From an uncultured Bacteroidales bacterium (GTDB lineage: Bacteria > Bacteroidota > Bacteroidia > Bacteroidales > Muribaculaceae), in NCBI GenBank assembly GCA_902779125.1, contig CACZAC010000045.1:1-33753 (forward strand): a stretch of 33,753 nt of DNA, read 5' to 3'. The stretch's first letter is position 1, and each line of letters opens with the position of its first letter. This document shows positions 13,671-21,614 of this stretch, piece by piece. The position numbers were made by a program, and so were the translations under genes. The notes under the pieces were generated by a model. That model was given only the letters and a program-made list of their open reading frames with translations, did not search any database and was not told where the DNA came from.

Positions 13671-15731
13671 TTACTTCTCGACGCGGATGCGGGCGTCAAC
13701 GGCGGTGACGTGGTCGGGACCGGCCAGCAGCGGGTTGATGTCCATCTCCTTGATTTCGGGAGCATAGTGCAGCATGGTCGAGAGGCGGCAGATAATCTTC
13801 ACGTAAGTTGCCTCGTCAAGACCTTGCTTACCGCGGGTACCCTGGATAATCTTGTAACCCTTTAGGGAGCGTACCATGCGCTCGGCCTCGGGCTGTGACA
13901 GGGGCGCCAGACCGAATTGCACGTCCTTGAGCACCTCGACGAAGATGCCGCCCAGACCGCACAGCACGTTGTGGCCGAAGGTGGGCTCAAACTTGGCACC
14001 GATGAACAGCTCGGTACCACTAATCATCTTCTGAATCATCACGGCGGTGGCGTCGGGAATCTGCATCATGCGGTCGAACTCGGCCTCGAGCTGTGCATCG
14101 TCCTTGACGTTGAGCGTCACACCGCCCACGTCGCTCTTGTGCACGGGACCAACGACCTTGACAACGATGGGATAACCCATCTCGCGGGCTGCGGCAACGA
14201 GTTCGTCACGGTTGGCCGATACCTTCTCGGGCACGACGGGGATGGCGGCAGCCTGCAGCAGGGCACGCACGTTGTCGGGCGAGATATAGCCGTCTTCCTT
14301 GATGCCGTCGATGATGGCACGCACGGCCTTCACGTCAACCTCGGGGCAGAGGTTGTCGGCGGTGGCGGGCTTGGGCGTGTCGCTCACGCGGATAAGCGCC
14401 TCGGCCAGAGCCACCTCGTCGGCAAAGTTCACATGACCCTTGTCAATGAACTCTTTCACCTCGCGGCCGGCAATGTTCAGGCACGGCAATACGGGGAAGA
14501 TGGGCTTCTTGCAGGTGAGCATCTTCTCGTGCAGCACGTTGTAGGCATCGTCGCAGGGGACCAGACCCGGTGTGCCGAAGATAACAACGATGGCGTCAAC
14601 ATTATCGTAGCGCTTCTCGCAGAAGTCGATGCAGATGCCCAGGTGCTCGGGAGTACCCGTTGCCAGGAAGTCGATGGGGTTGGCTACCGATGAGCCGGGA
14701 TAGAGTTGTGCCTTGAGTTCCTCGCCAATCTTGGGGTCGAGCAGGGGCACGTTCATGCCGCCCTTGGACAGGGCATCGGTCAGCATCACGCCAGGACCGC
14801 CGGCGTGGGTAACGATAGCCACATTCTTGCCGGTCATCTCGGGCAGGGTGAGCACGCAGCCGATGGTGGTCAACTGGTCGCGCGAGTAGCAGCGCACGAT
14901 GCCTGCCTTGCGGAACAGGGCATCAACGGCTGTGTCACTCGAAGCGATGGCGCCCGTGTGGCTCGATGCGGCACGGCTACCGCTCTCGCTGGAACCCGAC
15001 TTGACGGCGGCGATGCGGCAACCCTTGCTGATGAGCGAGCGGGCATGCTTGAGCAGGCGCTCGGGGTGAGAGATGTTCTCGATATAGAGTAACTTGACCT
15101 TGGAGTCGTGCTCGGGGTCAAAATGTTCGTCCATGTATTCCAGCACGTCCTCGATGCCGATTTGCTTGCCGTTGCCGATGGACCACACGCTGTTGAACTG
15201 CAGGCCCTTGCTCACGCCCGAGTCGATGATGAACACGGCGGTAGCGCCCGAGCCGCTGATGAAGTCGGCTCCCTTGGGGCTGAGCGCGGGGATGGGAAGC
15301 GTGAACACGCTGTGGTGGTTGGTGGTCAGCAGGCCGATGCAGTTGGGGCCGATGAGCGCGGCACCGTACTTCTCGCAGGTGTCCAGGATGTGCTGCTCCA
15401 GGATGGCACCCTCGTGGGTCTCCTCACCGAAGCCGGCGCTGATGATGATGAACGCCCTGACGCCCTTGTGCTCGGTCAGGTAGTCAACATACTCGGGGCA
15501 GTACTTGGCTGCCACGACCAGGATGGCCAGGTCGGCATTGGGCAGGTCCTTCATGTCGTGATGGGCCTGGATGCCTTGCACCACGTCCTCCTTGGGGTTG
15601 AGGACATAAAGGTCACCCTTGAAACCGCCCTGCTTGAGGTTGCGCACGATAGCGCCACCGGGCTTCTGCTCGTTGTTGCTGCCGCCAATGACGACAATAC
15701 TCTTAGGATTCAGTAATTGCTGGTTAATCAT
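13671..15731 (-). CDS. Acyl-CoA synthetase (ADP-forming), fused alpha-beta
   Basis: 686 residues. These enzymes convert an acyl-CoA, ADP and phosphate to the free acid, ATP and CoA, gaining ATP at the end of fermentation. The order is CoA-binding domain (PKSIVVIGGSNNEQKPGG near 9-26), ligase-CoA domain (IGPNCIGLL; then SSHTGAIASSD with the His258 that carries the phosphoryl group), and a C-terminal ATP-grasp beta part (PIVVKVVGPVHKSDVGGVTL, MISGTELFIG, GLGGIFVEVLKDV, DINPLLAG). The fused layout and length are typical. The substrate cannot be read from sequence. The iorAB-aminotransferase operon at 21615-25107 produces acyl-CoAs from amino acids, so aryl- or branched acyl-CoA is plausible. A perfect -7 box lies at 15765-15772. 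Confidence 0.9.
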   Translation of the reverse strand: MINQQLLNPKSIVVIGGSNNEQKPGGAIVRNLKQGGFKGDLYVLNPKEDVVQGIQAHHDMKDLPNADLAILVVAAKYCPEYVDYLTEHKGVRAFIIISAGFGEETHEGAILEQHILDTCEKYGAALIGPNCIGLLTTNHHSVFTLPIPALSPKGADFISGSGATAVFIIDSGVSKGLQFNSVWSIGNGKQIGIEDVLEYMDEHFDPEHDSKVKLLYIENISHPERLLKHARSLISKGCRIAAVKSGSSESGSRAASSHTGAIASSDTAVDALFRKAGIVRCYSRDQLTTIGCVLTLPEMTGKNVAIVTHAGGPGVMLTDALSKGGMNVPLLDPKIGEELKAQLYPGSSVANPIDFLATGTPEHLGICIDFCEKRYDNVDAIVVIFGTPGLVPCDDAYNVLHEKMLTCKKPIFPVLPCLNIAGREVKEFIDKGHVNFADEVALAEALIRVSDTPKPATADNLCPEVDVKAVRAIIDGIKEDGYISPDNVRALLQAAAIPVVPEKVSANRDELVAAAREMGYPIVVKVVGPVHKSDVGGVTLNVKDDAQLEAEFDRMMQIPDATAVMIQKMISGTELFIGAKFEPTFGHNVLCGLGGIFVEVLKDVQFGLAPLSQPEAERMVRSLKGYKIIQGTRGKQGLDEATYVKIICRLSTMLHYAPEIKEMDINPLLAGPDHVTAVDARIRVEK

Positions 15732-15764
15732 TTGTTATTCTGTAGTGCAAGTCGAGGGGAATAC

Positions 15765-15772
15765 CAAATTTA
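15765..15772 (-). promoter_or_regulatory. -7 box for the acyl-CoA synthetase gene
   Basis: TAAATTTG on the minus strand is a perfect TAnnTTTG, 33 bases before the start codon. No good -33 element is seen. Confidence 0.4.
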
Positions 15773-15826
15773 TTTGAGTATTCTTGAGGCGCAGCCTTGG
15801 TAAAGGGACACCCCCCGGTCAAGAAA

Positions 15827-15859
15827 GTGTCAAAAAATTGGACACAAAATTGCAAAAAT
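15827..15859 (+). promoter_or_regulatory. Shared upstream box, copy A (sigma-54-like)
   Basis: The 20 bases 15827-15846 match the box at 18529-18548 in 18 positions without gaps. Within it GTGTC and GACAC form an inverted repeat nine bases apart. TGGACAC, four A, TTGC (15839-15853) has the GG and GC of a sigma-54 promoter at the correct spacing of twelve. It lies 136 bases before the permease start. It may be a sigma-54 promoter or a dimeric repressor or activator site. Confidence 0.45.
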
Positions 15860-15892
15860 GACCATTCAGGCAACTTTTTTACGCCAAAAAAC

Positions 15893-15923
15893 TTGACAGC
15901 CCAATGCCAGCCTTGTACATTTG
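15893..15923 (+). promoter_or_regulatory. Primary-sigma promoter for the FtsX-like gene
   Basis: TTG (15893-15895), 20 bases, TACATTTG (15916-15923). The -7 box is perfect and the spacing right; the transcript would start near 15930, 45 bases before the ATG. Confidence 0.55.
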
Positions 15924-15974
15924 CAAGCAGAACAACTGCGATTTGCCACCATAACAGAAAAAAGTTCATTGACG

Positions 15975-18422
15975 ATGACTGAGGTGTTCAGGAATATATT
16001 CTATTTTGCAAAACGCTTCAAGGTCCCCTCCTTCTTAAATCTGCTGGGCCTGGTGGTGGCATTCTCGTCGTTCTACCTGATGATGTCGCAAATCATCTAT
16101 CAACTCACCTATAATCACGATGTGGATGATTACAAGCTGATATATCGGCTTGACACTGACTATATGGTAAAAGCAAATGTATTCCATAACAATATCCATT
16201 ATCCTTTTACCAGAGCCTTGGACAGCCTGCCTCAAGTGGAATCTGTGTCCGTGATCAGCTATGTCTTCGATAATGATTTCTTTCCCAATTTCTACAATAT
16301 TTCGTTCAGGAACAAAGATGGAGAAAGAATGAAATCACCATGCTACTTCTGTAACAAGACAGCCCTCAGCACGCTTTCCAGCAAGAAGTTGAGTGGTGAT
16401 ATTGAGTTGAAAGACCACGAGCCCTCTACCATGAATGTCGTCATAGCGGAGAGCATCGCCAAGCAATATTTCGGGAAAACAGATGTGGCTAATGATACGA
16501 TGTGGCTTGATCGTGAGGATGGTGGACAAGCCCAGAGTTTGTTGGTTCGAGGCGTATATAAGGATTTCCCGTCGAACAGTGAATTGAAGAACGGCATCTA
16601 CATTTACATGGGGGGTGAAGAGTATTTAAAGCACAACTTTAATGTCACCTTCTCGTGCTACGTCAAATTTAAACATAAGCCTAAGGACATAGAGGCCCTG
16701 AACAGGAAACTCAACAGGGCTGTCTATAACATGATGGAAAAAGACGGGTGGGAGAACTATGCGGCAACCAATGAAGTGCCTGATTACAAGCGAGGTATCA
16801 AGAACACGCATTTCCGATTCACTCCTATAGCATACAGCTATTTCGAGAGAGGTATTGATAACAGTGGTGAATATGGTTATAAAGCCATGTTTATAGTCTT
16901 GGCTCTCGCCTGTCTGTTGCTTATCATTCTCGCCATTAACCATTTCCTGAATTTTACTATAGTCCAAAGCCCGATGCGTGTCCACAGTATGAACACGCGC
17001 CTTGTGCTGGGCGCCACTCGCCAACAACTGCGCACGGGCATTTTCGCCGAGTGCGTTGTCATCTCGATTATCGCTTGCTTCATTGCCTTGATGTTATGCA
17101 GCGCGTTGGCATCATTGCCTGTTGTGGAGAAACTGATTGACGGTGACATCTCGCCGTTAAACCACTGGGCACTTTCGTTGTCGATGTTCATCCTTGCAGC
17201 TGCTGTCGGCATTGCTGCTGGCACCTATCCAGCCTTCTTTGTCACCTCATTTGTCCCGGCTATGGCACTGAAAGGTGATTTCGGTCTCACGCCACAAGGC
17301 AACAAATTGCGCAAAACCGTCTTGTGTATACAATTGTTTGCTTCGTCCTTGATGGTCATCTATATGGGCATATTAATCGATGAGCATCGCTTTATTTTCA
17401 AATCCTCTTATGGATTCAATAAAAATCAGGTCCTCATTTCGACTTTGCCTCTTGAAATCGAAGGAGATGTAGATGTGAAAAAGGAATTATATGAAGAACT
17501 AATGGCTTTGCCGGGTGTCAAGAGCGTGGCATGGTCCGATGGTACGATGGGACTGTCTGATGTCCATTACAAACATGGTATAAATGTTAACAATCAGAAT
17601 CTCGTATTGGAATTCACGACAGTGGACAGTGCATACCTGCGCACCATGGGAATCAAGGTGATTGAGGGACGCGACTTCATTGCCACCGACACGGCGGCAA
17701 TTATCATCAGCAAGTCGGCACAGCAACAATGGAAATGGATTAAAATCGGAATGAGGATACCGTTTAACGGAGCAAGAGACAGTGTGACTGTTGTTGGCGT
17801 GTGCGAGGATACCCGTTACAACACAACCCGTTTACAGAGCAACCAGCCCTTCTCTTTCGTCACAACGAAAAAAACCATTGGGATGTTCAATCTCTTCTTG
17901 AGCGTCAATAAGGATGCCGACCTTGATAACGTGCGGCAGCAAGCCAATGCCATCCTGCATAAGCACTTTGATAAAGAAGCCCGACCTCTCATGTCTTATG
18001 ACAAGAAGCTTGAAGAGTCCTACGATAATGAATTGCGCTTTTTCAAGTGGTTCTATTTCATCTGCGTGGTATTCATGGTCATTACGCTGATAGGAGTGTT
18101 CTGCATGACCATGTTTGAGACGGAATACCGTCGCAAAGAAATCGGAATCCGCAAAATTGCTGGCGCCCGGACAGGTGAAGTGGTGTGGATGATGTGCCGG
18201 CAATACATCCCGTTGGTTCTCATCAGTTTTGTCCTTGCCACACCCCTCGCCATCTATTGCGGCCAGAAAACCCTGGATTACTTTGCCGACCATGTGGGTA
18301 TTCACTGGTGGACGATTGCATTGTCGCTGGTGCTCGTCGGAGCAATCACGTTGGGCACCATAGCACTGCAGTGCTGGCGCATGGCCCGTGAGAACCCCGT
18401 CAACAGCATCAAGACCGAATAG
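15975..18422 (+). CDS. MacB/FtsX-family ABC transporter permease
   Basis: 815 residues from ATG 15975 (MTEVFRNIFYFAKRFK); an upstream TTG in frame overlaps the promoter and is rejected. Two copies of the MacB periplasmic plus FtsX layout are visible: helix at about 19-41, a periplasmic domain, helices near 300-325, 353-375 and 399-420, helix near 449-470, a second periplasmic domain, then helices near 690-712, 744-763 and 778-800. The RKEIGIRKIAGA segment and the terminal NPVNSIKTE are standard for Bacteroidota members. Such proteins work by mechanotransmission with an ATPase. None is adjacent here, so it must use one encoded elsewhere. Substrate unknown. In related genomes these permeases often accompany NtrC-type sigma-54 regulators, consistent with the box at 15827-15859. 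Confidence 0.88.
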   Translation: MTEVFRNIFYFAKRFKVPSFLNLLGLVVAFSSFYLMMSQIIYQLTYNHDVDDYKLIYRLDTDYMVKANVFHNNIHYPFTRALDSLPQVESVSVISYVFDNDFFPNFYNISFRNKDGERMKSPCYFCNKTALSTLSSKKLSGDIELKDHEPSTMNVVIAESIAKQYFGKTDVANDTMWLDREDGGQAQSLLVRGVYKDFPSNSELKNGIYIYMGGEEYLKHNFNVTFSCYVKFKHKPKDIEALNRKLNRAVYNMMEKDGWENYAATNEVPDYKRGIKNTHFRFTPIAYSYFERGIDNSGEYGYKAMFIVLALACLLLIILAINHFLNFTIVQSPMRVHSMNTRLVLGATRQQLRTGIFAECVVISIIACFIALMLCSALASLPVVEKLIDGDISPLNHWALSLSMFILAAAVGIAAGTYPAFFVTSFVPAMALKGDFGLTPQGNKLRKTVLCIQLFASSLMVIYMGILIDEHRFIFKSSYGFNKNQVLISTLPLEIEGDVDVKKELYEELMALPGVKSVAWSDGTMGLSDVHYKHGINVNNQNLVLEFTTVDSAYLRTMGIKVIEGRDFIATDTAAIIISKSAQQQWKWIKIGMRIPFNGARDSVTVVGVCEDTRYNTTRLQSNQPFSFVTTKKTIGMFNLFLSVNKDADLDNVRQQANAILHKHFDKEARPLMSYDKKLEESYDNELRFFKWFYFICVVFMVITLIGVFCMTMFETEYRRKEIGIRKIAGARTGEVVWMMCRQYIPLVLISFVLATPLAIYCGQKTLDYFADHVGIHWWTIALSLVLVGAITLGTIALQCWRMARENPVNSIKTE

Positions 18423-18498
18423 GAAACGGTTTTAGACCGATTTGCTTTATCATTTCCATCCCCTTTGTCATATTATTTAAGTTCTGAAGATGCTTCTG

Positions 18499-18515
18499 CC
18501 CCCAAAAGATGGGGG
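18499..18515 (+). terminator. Hairpin after the FtsX-like gene
   Basis: CCCCC and GGGGG form a short GC stem around AAAAGAT, 76 bases after the stop. The tail (TGATTTGG) is only weakly T-rich. Confidence 0.4.
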
Positions 18516-18528
18516 TGATTTGGTCATA

Positions 18529-18561
18529 GTGTAAAATAATTGGACACATTACTGTAAAATT
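18529..18561 (+). promoter_or_regulatory. Shared upstream box, copy B
   Basis: Matches copy A (15827-15859) in 18 of the first 20 bases with identical internal spacing, and in about 25 of 31 overall. The sigma-54-like -12 part is CTGT rather than TTGC. It lies 173 bases before the protease-like gene. Confidence 0.45.
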
Positions 18562-18595
18562 TTTTGACAATTTCAAAAAAACAGTGTTTTTGTGA

Positions 18596-18626
18596 TTGAC
18601 TATGATAAAAATGTAGGATAATTTTA
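18596..18626 (+). promoter_or_regulatory. Possible promoter of the DUF4932-like gene
   Basis: TTG (18596-18598), 20 bases, TAATTTTA (18619-18626), one base off TAnnTTTG. The transcript would start about 70 bases before the ATG. Confidence 0.35.
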
Positions 18627-18701
18627 CTGCTGAAAGTTGAAAACAATGCTTTTCTAACTACACTAAAAGACCATAAATATTAATCACTAAACAATATAAT
18701 T

Positions 18702-20876
18702 ATGAAAAAGATATTTTTATTAGCAGCGCTTGCTTTTATCGCAATGTCGATGCAAGCCCAAGTGAAGGCCGAAGTATCTGAAACCGTAGAGTTGATGAGT
18801 ATCCTCTCTCGCACTGCGGGCGCTCAGGAGTACAACATGGACATGGGTGGCCAGTACACTAAGGACACCGAGGCTTGGTTCGCCCCTTATAGGGAGCATC
18901 CCACGGTAGGCTATTATCAAGGTCTGATACAGCAATACGGCATCGGTTACAACGCTCCGATGGATTTGGCGGTCAACCTCGTTATTGACCGACAGGGTCT
19001 CAAGTTTGTGGGTGATAAGAAATTCATGGATGGCAGGTGGGCTAATGTTGACATCGATGCTTTTGTTACCGAACTCAACAAGTTCTATACCGACACCCGT
19101 TTCCATGAGTTCTTCGAACAGCATCAGGCGTTCTATGCCGGGGAACTGAAACGGTATAACGAAAACGTCATGAAGCACTTCCATCAGGAGTGGTACGCGC
19201 CTTTCTATGGCACCAATCCTAACCAACTGTATAGCCTCATCATCGGATTCACCAATGGCGGTGGCAACTATGGGGCAAGCCGCCAGTTGCCCGGTAAGCC
19301 CAAAGAGATGTTCTCGGTGTGCGGTTACTATGTCAGCCCAAGGACAGGCAAGGCATTTGAAGATGGAGTGGGTTCGGCGATGGTTCTCATCCACGAATTC
19401 AACCATTCTTTCATCAATCACCTGTATGACGACAATAAGGCTATGCTGGACCCCATCGCAAGCAAACTGTTCAGCTTCTCGGAAAACATGATGCGCAATC
19501 AGGCCTATCCCGAGCCTAGCATTGTCTATAATGAGACGCTCGTGCGCGCTGCCGTGATTCTCTATATGCAGCAACAGGGTTACACCCCCGAGCAGATTGC
19601 TGCAGAAATGAGCATGAACACGAGCAGGGGCTTCATCTGGATGCCCGAGGCTGTCGCTGCCCTGCGCGACTATGCCAATAATCGCAGCAAATACCCGACC
19701 CTCAAGGACTATTACCCCAAGGTTGCTAAAGCCTTGAACAACTATGCCGATGCCGAACAAAAGCGATTTGATAAGGCGATGAACGCTAAGGTCAAGCCGA
19801 TGCCCGTTAACGAGGCAGCGTCCGCCAAAGCCGAGGTCATGGAAACTGTCGAACTGATGGGTATCCTGTCACATTTGGCAAAATATCAGGAGTATTATTA
19901 CAATGACAAGCCTGAAACCTATCTCCAGGACATTGAGCAGTGGTTTGAGCCCTTCAAACAGCACCCTGTCATCGAGTATTACCAGGGGCTGAGGCAGCAA
20001 TACGGTATTGCCTATGACGCACCGATGAGCCTGGCTGTACACCTCGCGCTGAAAGACGGAAAGATTGTCAAAGTCAACGAACAGCTGGCACCTGGGGAGA
20101 AAGGCTTGGATAGCCGCTGGAACTATGTGAACATGAATGAGTTCCTGGGTCTGCTCAACCAGTTCTATACCGATAGCCGTTTCCACGAGTTCTTCGTGCA
20201 GCATCAGCCTTTCTACAAAGAGAAACTCGACGTGTTCAACGACAACGTGATGACACATTTCCAGCAGGGATGGTTCAACGACTTCCTCGGCAAACCCTCA
20301 AACAATCAATTTAGGGTAATTCTCGGTTTTGCCAATGGTACTAATGGCGGCTATGGTGCTGCCTGCAGTCCCCAAGGACAGGCTAGCGAACTGTTTGCCA
20401 TCCTGGGTGGTTATGATGCTGACCTCTCCGACCCGCAATATGCTGAAATGAACAACTCTTTGGCTGGTATGTTAGTCGGTATGCTCAGCAGAGCTTCAGT
20501 CGCTCCTCTGCTCGAAGACATGAAGAAGTCAGTGGAGATGAACGGGATAGGGGAGAAACTGTATCAAAGCAATAAGCAAGCGTTGAGCAATAGGGGCATC
20601 AATGATGGCGCAGCGGTCTTGAGCGAGAGCTTGGCTAGTGCTGCATCAATCATCTACATGATGCAGAACGGTGCCGATGCCCAAAGTCTGCAATGGCAGT
20701 TGTCCAATAAAACCTCGACTTTTGCATGGATGCCCGAACTGCTTCCCGTCCTTGCCGACTATGCCAACAACCGTGGCAAGTATCAGTCCATCAGTGGCTT
20801 CTATCCCCAGATTGCCAAGGCGTTGAACAAGTATCTCCAGACCGAGCAGAAACGCTATGACAAGGCGTTGAAATAG
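18702..20876 (+). CDS. Secreted two-domain DUF4932-like protein, protease plus degenerate copy
   Basis: 724 residues. A signal peptide (MKKIFLLAALAFIAMSMQAQ) precedes two homologous halves, about 21-365 and 375-724. Both start KAEVxETVELMxILS and share YYQGLxQQYGI, FYTDxRFHEFFxQHQ and a closing YPxxAKALNxY. The first half has LIHEFNHSF with His231, Glu232 and His235, a zinc-metallopeptidase HExxH, and a downstream Glu278 (YNETLVRAA) as possible third ligand. In the second half the matching segment reads YAEMNNSL (about 580-587): both histidines are lost while the glutamate and a later SESLASAA remain. So one active and one pseudo-protease domain are predicted. The family assignment to DUF4932 is from memory. 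The upstream box is shared with the FtsX-like gene. Substrate unknown. Confidence 0.75.
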   Translation: MKKIFLLAALAFIAMSMQAQVKAEVSETVELMSILSRTAGAQEYNMDMGGQYTKDTEAWFAPYREHPTVGYYQGLIQQYGIGYNAPMDLAVNLVIDRQGLKFVGDKKFMDGRWANVDIDAFVTELNKFYTDTRFHEFFEQHQAFYAGELKRYNENVMKHFHQEWYAPFYGTNPNQLYSLIIGFTNGGGNYGASRQLPGKPKEMFSVCGYYVSPRTGKAFEDGVGSAMVLIHEFNHSFINHLYDDNKAMLDPIASKLFSFSENMMRNQAYPEPSIVYNETLVRAAVILYMQQQGYTPEQIAAEMSMNTSRGFIWMPEAVAALRDYANNRSKYPTLKDYYPKVAKALNNYADAEQKRFDKAMNAKVKPMPVNEAASAKAEVMETVELMGILSHLAKYQEYYYNDKPETYLQDIEQWFEPFKQHPVIEYYQGLRQQYGIAYDAPMSLAVHLALKDGKIVKVNEQLAPGEKGLDSRWNYVNMNEFLGLLNQFYTDSRFHEFFVQHQPFYKEKLDVFNDNVMTHFQQGWFNDFLGKPSNNQFRVILGFANGTNGGYGAACSPQGQASELFAILGGYDADLSDPQYAEMNNSLAGMLVGMLSRASVAPLLEDMKKSVEMNGIGEKLYQSNKQALSNRGINDGAAVLSESLASAASIIYMMQNGADAQSLQWQLSNKTSTFAWMPELLPVLADYANNRGKYQSISGFYPQIAKALNKYLQTEQKRYDKALK

Positions 20877-20919
20877 ATGACCTTGCCGTTCCCGCTGCCG
20901 TTGGAACAGTGGCAAAAAT

Positions 20920-20953
20920 GGAGGAGGTAACCTGTTGCTGGGTTGCCTCCTCC
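20920..20953. terminator. Bidirectional terminator between convergent genes
   Basis: GGAGGAGG and CCTCCTCC, then a T-G pair, then AACC and GGTT form a 13-bp stem with an eight-base loop. It lies 44 bases after the protease-like gene and 22 before the stop of the opposing PepSY-like gene. On the minus strand a run of A precedes it. Confidence 0.65.
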
Positions 20954-20974
20954 TTGATATTGATGAGAGTCGGA

Positions 20975-21424
20975 TTATCTCCAGTTGGAGCTTTCGGCGT
21001 TGATGATGGCACCGTGCTCGTTGAATTTCAGTTCAATACCCGTGATGAGTTCCACCTTATAGCCATGGTTTTCCTTATCGATTTCGACAATAGCGATTGA
21101 TGGGTAATTTTTTTGGGCGTAAGCAGTGATGGCCATGGGCACTGCGGTCGAGGGAACGGGCTGGTTCTGGCAGTCGATTTTGTCCCACACGTTATCGGTG
21201 TCAAATTCTATCTTGGCGCCGTTGACAAGTTCGACATGATACCTGGTGCCGTAAATCTTGCTGTCTTTCACGGCATAGGTGATGGCCTCATTGGGAAAAT
21301 GCTCCTTGACAAACGAGGTGACTGCCTCAGGAAGTTGTGATGGGGGCACCGTGGTGTCACCACATCCTGGCAGCAATAGGATGCAGATGGATAGAATGAG
21401 TGATGCTAGAATCTTCTGTTTCAT
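20975..21424 (-). CDS. PepSY-like (BLIP-like) lipoprotein
   Basis: 149 residues. The signal sequence ends in LLPGC, giving lipidated Cys21. Two PepSY-like units follow: LPEAVTSFVKEHFPNEAITYAVKD with YHVELVNGAKIEFD, then VPMAITAYAQKNYPSIAIVEIDKE with YKVELITGIELKFNEHG. Small proteins of this kind are common in Bacteroidales and have an unknown, probably periplasmic or surface, binding role. A -7 box lies at 21471-21478. Confidence 0.8.
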   Translation of the reverse strand: MKQKILASLILSICILLLPGCGDTTVPPSQLPEAVTSFVKEHFPNEAITYAVKDSKIYGTRYHVELVNGAKIEFDTDNVWDKIDCQNQPVPSTAVPMAITAYAQKNYPSIAIVEIDKENHGYKVELITGIELKFNEHGAIINAESSNWR

Positions 21425-21470
21425 TGGTTTAACATGTTGGTCTAGCCCTTTAGGCCCTCTTTGACAACGA

Positions 21471-21478
21471 CAAAGATA
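21471..21478 (-). promoter_or_regulatory. -7 box for the PepSY-like gene
   Basis: TATCTTTG on the minus strand is a perfect TAnnTTTG, 46 bases before the start. The -33 element is unclear. Confidence 0.4.
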
Positions 21479-21520
21479 TAACTATTTTCATAATATCATA
21501 GGTCAAAAATCCTTAAAAAA

Positions 21521-21551
21521 TTTGTGGGGTGGATATATTTGTGTAATTTTG
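21521..21551 (+). promoter_or_regulatory. Promoter of the iorAB-aminotransferase operon
   Basis: TTTG (21521-21524), 19 bases, TAATTTTG (21544-21551), both perfect. The leader would be about 57 bases. A second -7-like box (TATATTTG, 21534-21541) lacks a partner at the right distance. Confidence 0.65.
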
Positions 21552-21614
21552 GGGGTTGAATTATACTTCTAATACATTCAAAGAAACAGATCATACTAGT
21601 TAAACCTTATAATA

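Noticed and set aside
13917-15716. Several plus-strand frames opposite the acyl-CoA synthetase
   Set aside because: His/Val/Gly-rich antisense translations of a well-supported gene.
15921-15974. Extended N-terminus of the FtsX-like protein from a TTG start
   Set aside because: The TTG lies inside the -7 box of a good promoter, and the ATG at 15975 gives the usual family start.
18541-18555. Sigma-54 promoter in copy B of the shared box
   Set aside because: The -12 part is CTGT instead of TTGC, so on its own it is not a convincing sigma-54 site; kept only as part of the shared motif.
18720-19760. Long reading frame on the minus strand (346 codons) opposite the protease-like gene
   Set aside because: It is a shadow of the plus-strand gene, which has a signal peptide and conserved motifs; the antisense product has no recognisable features.
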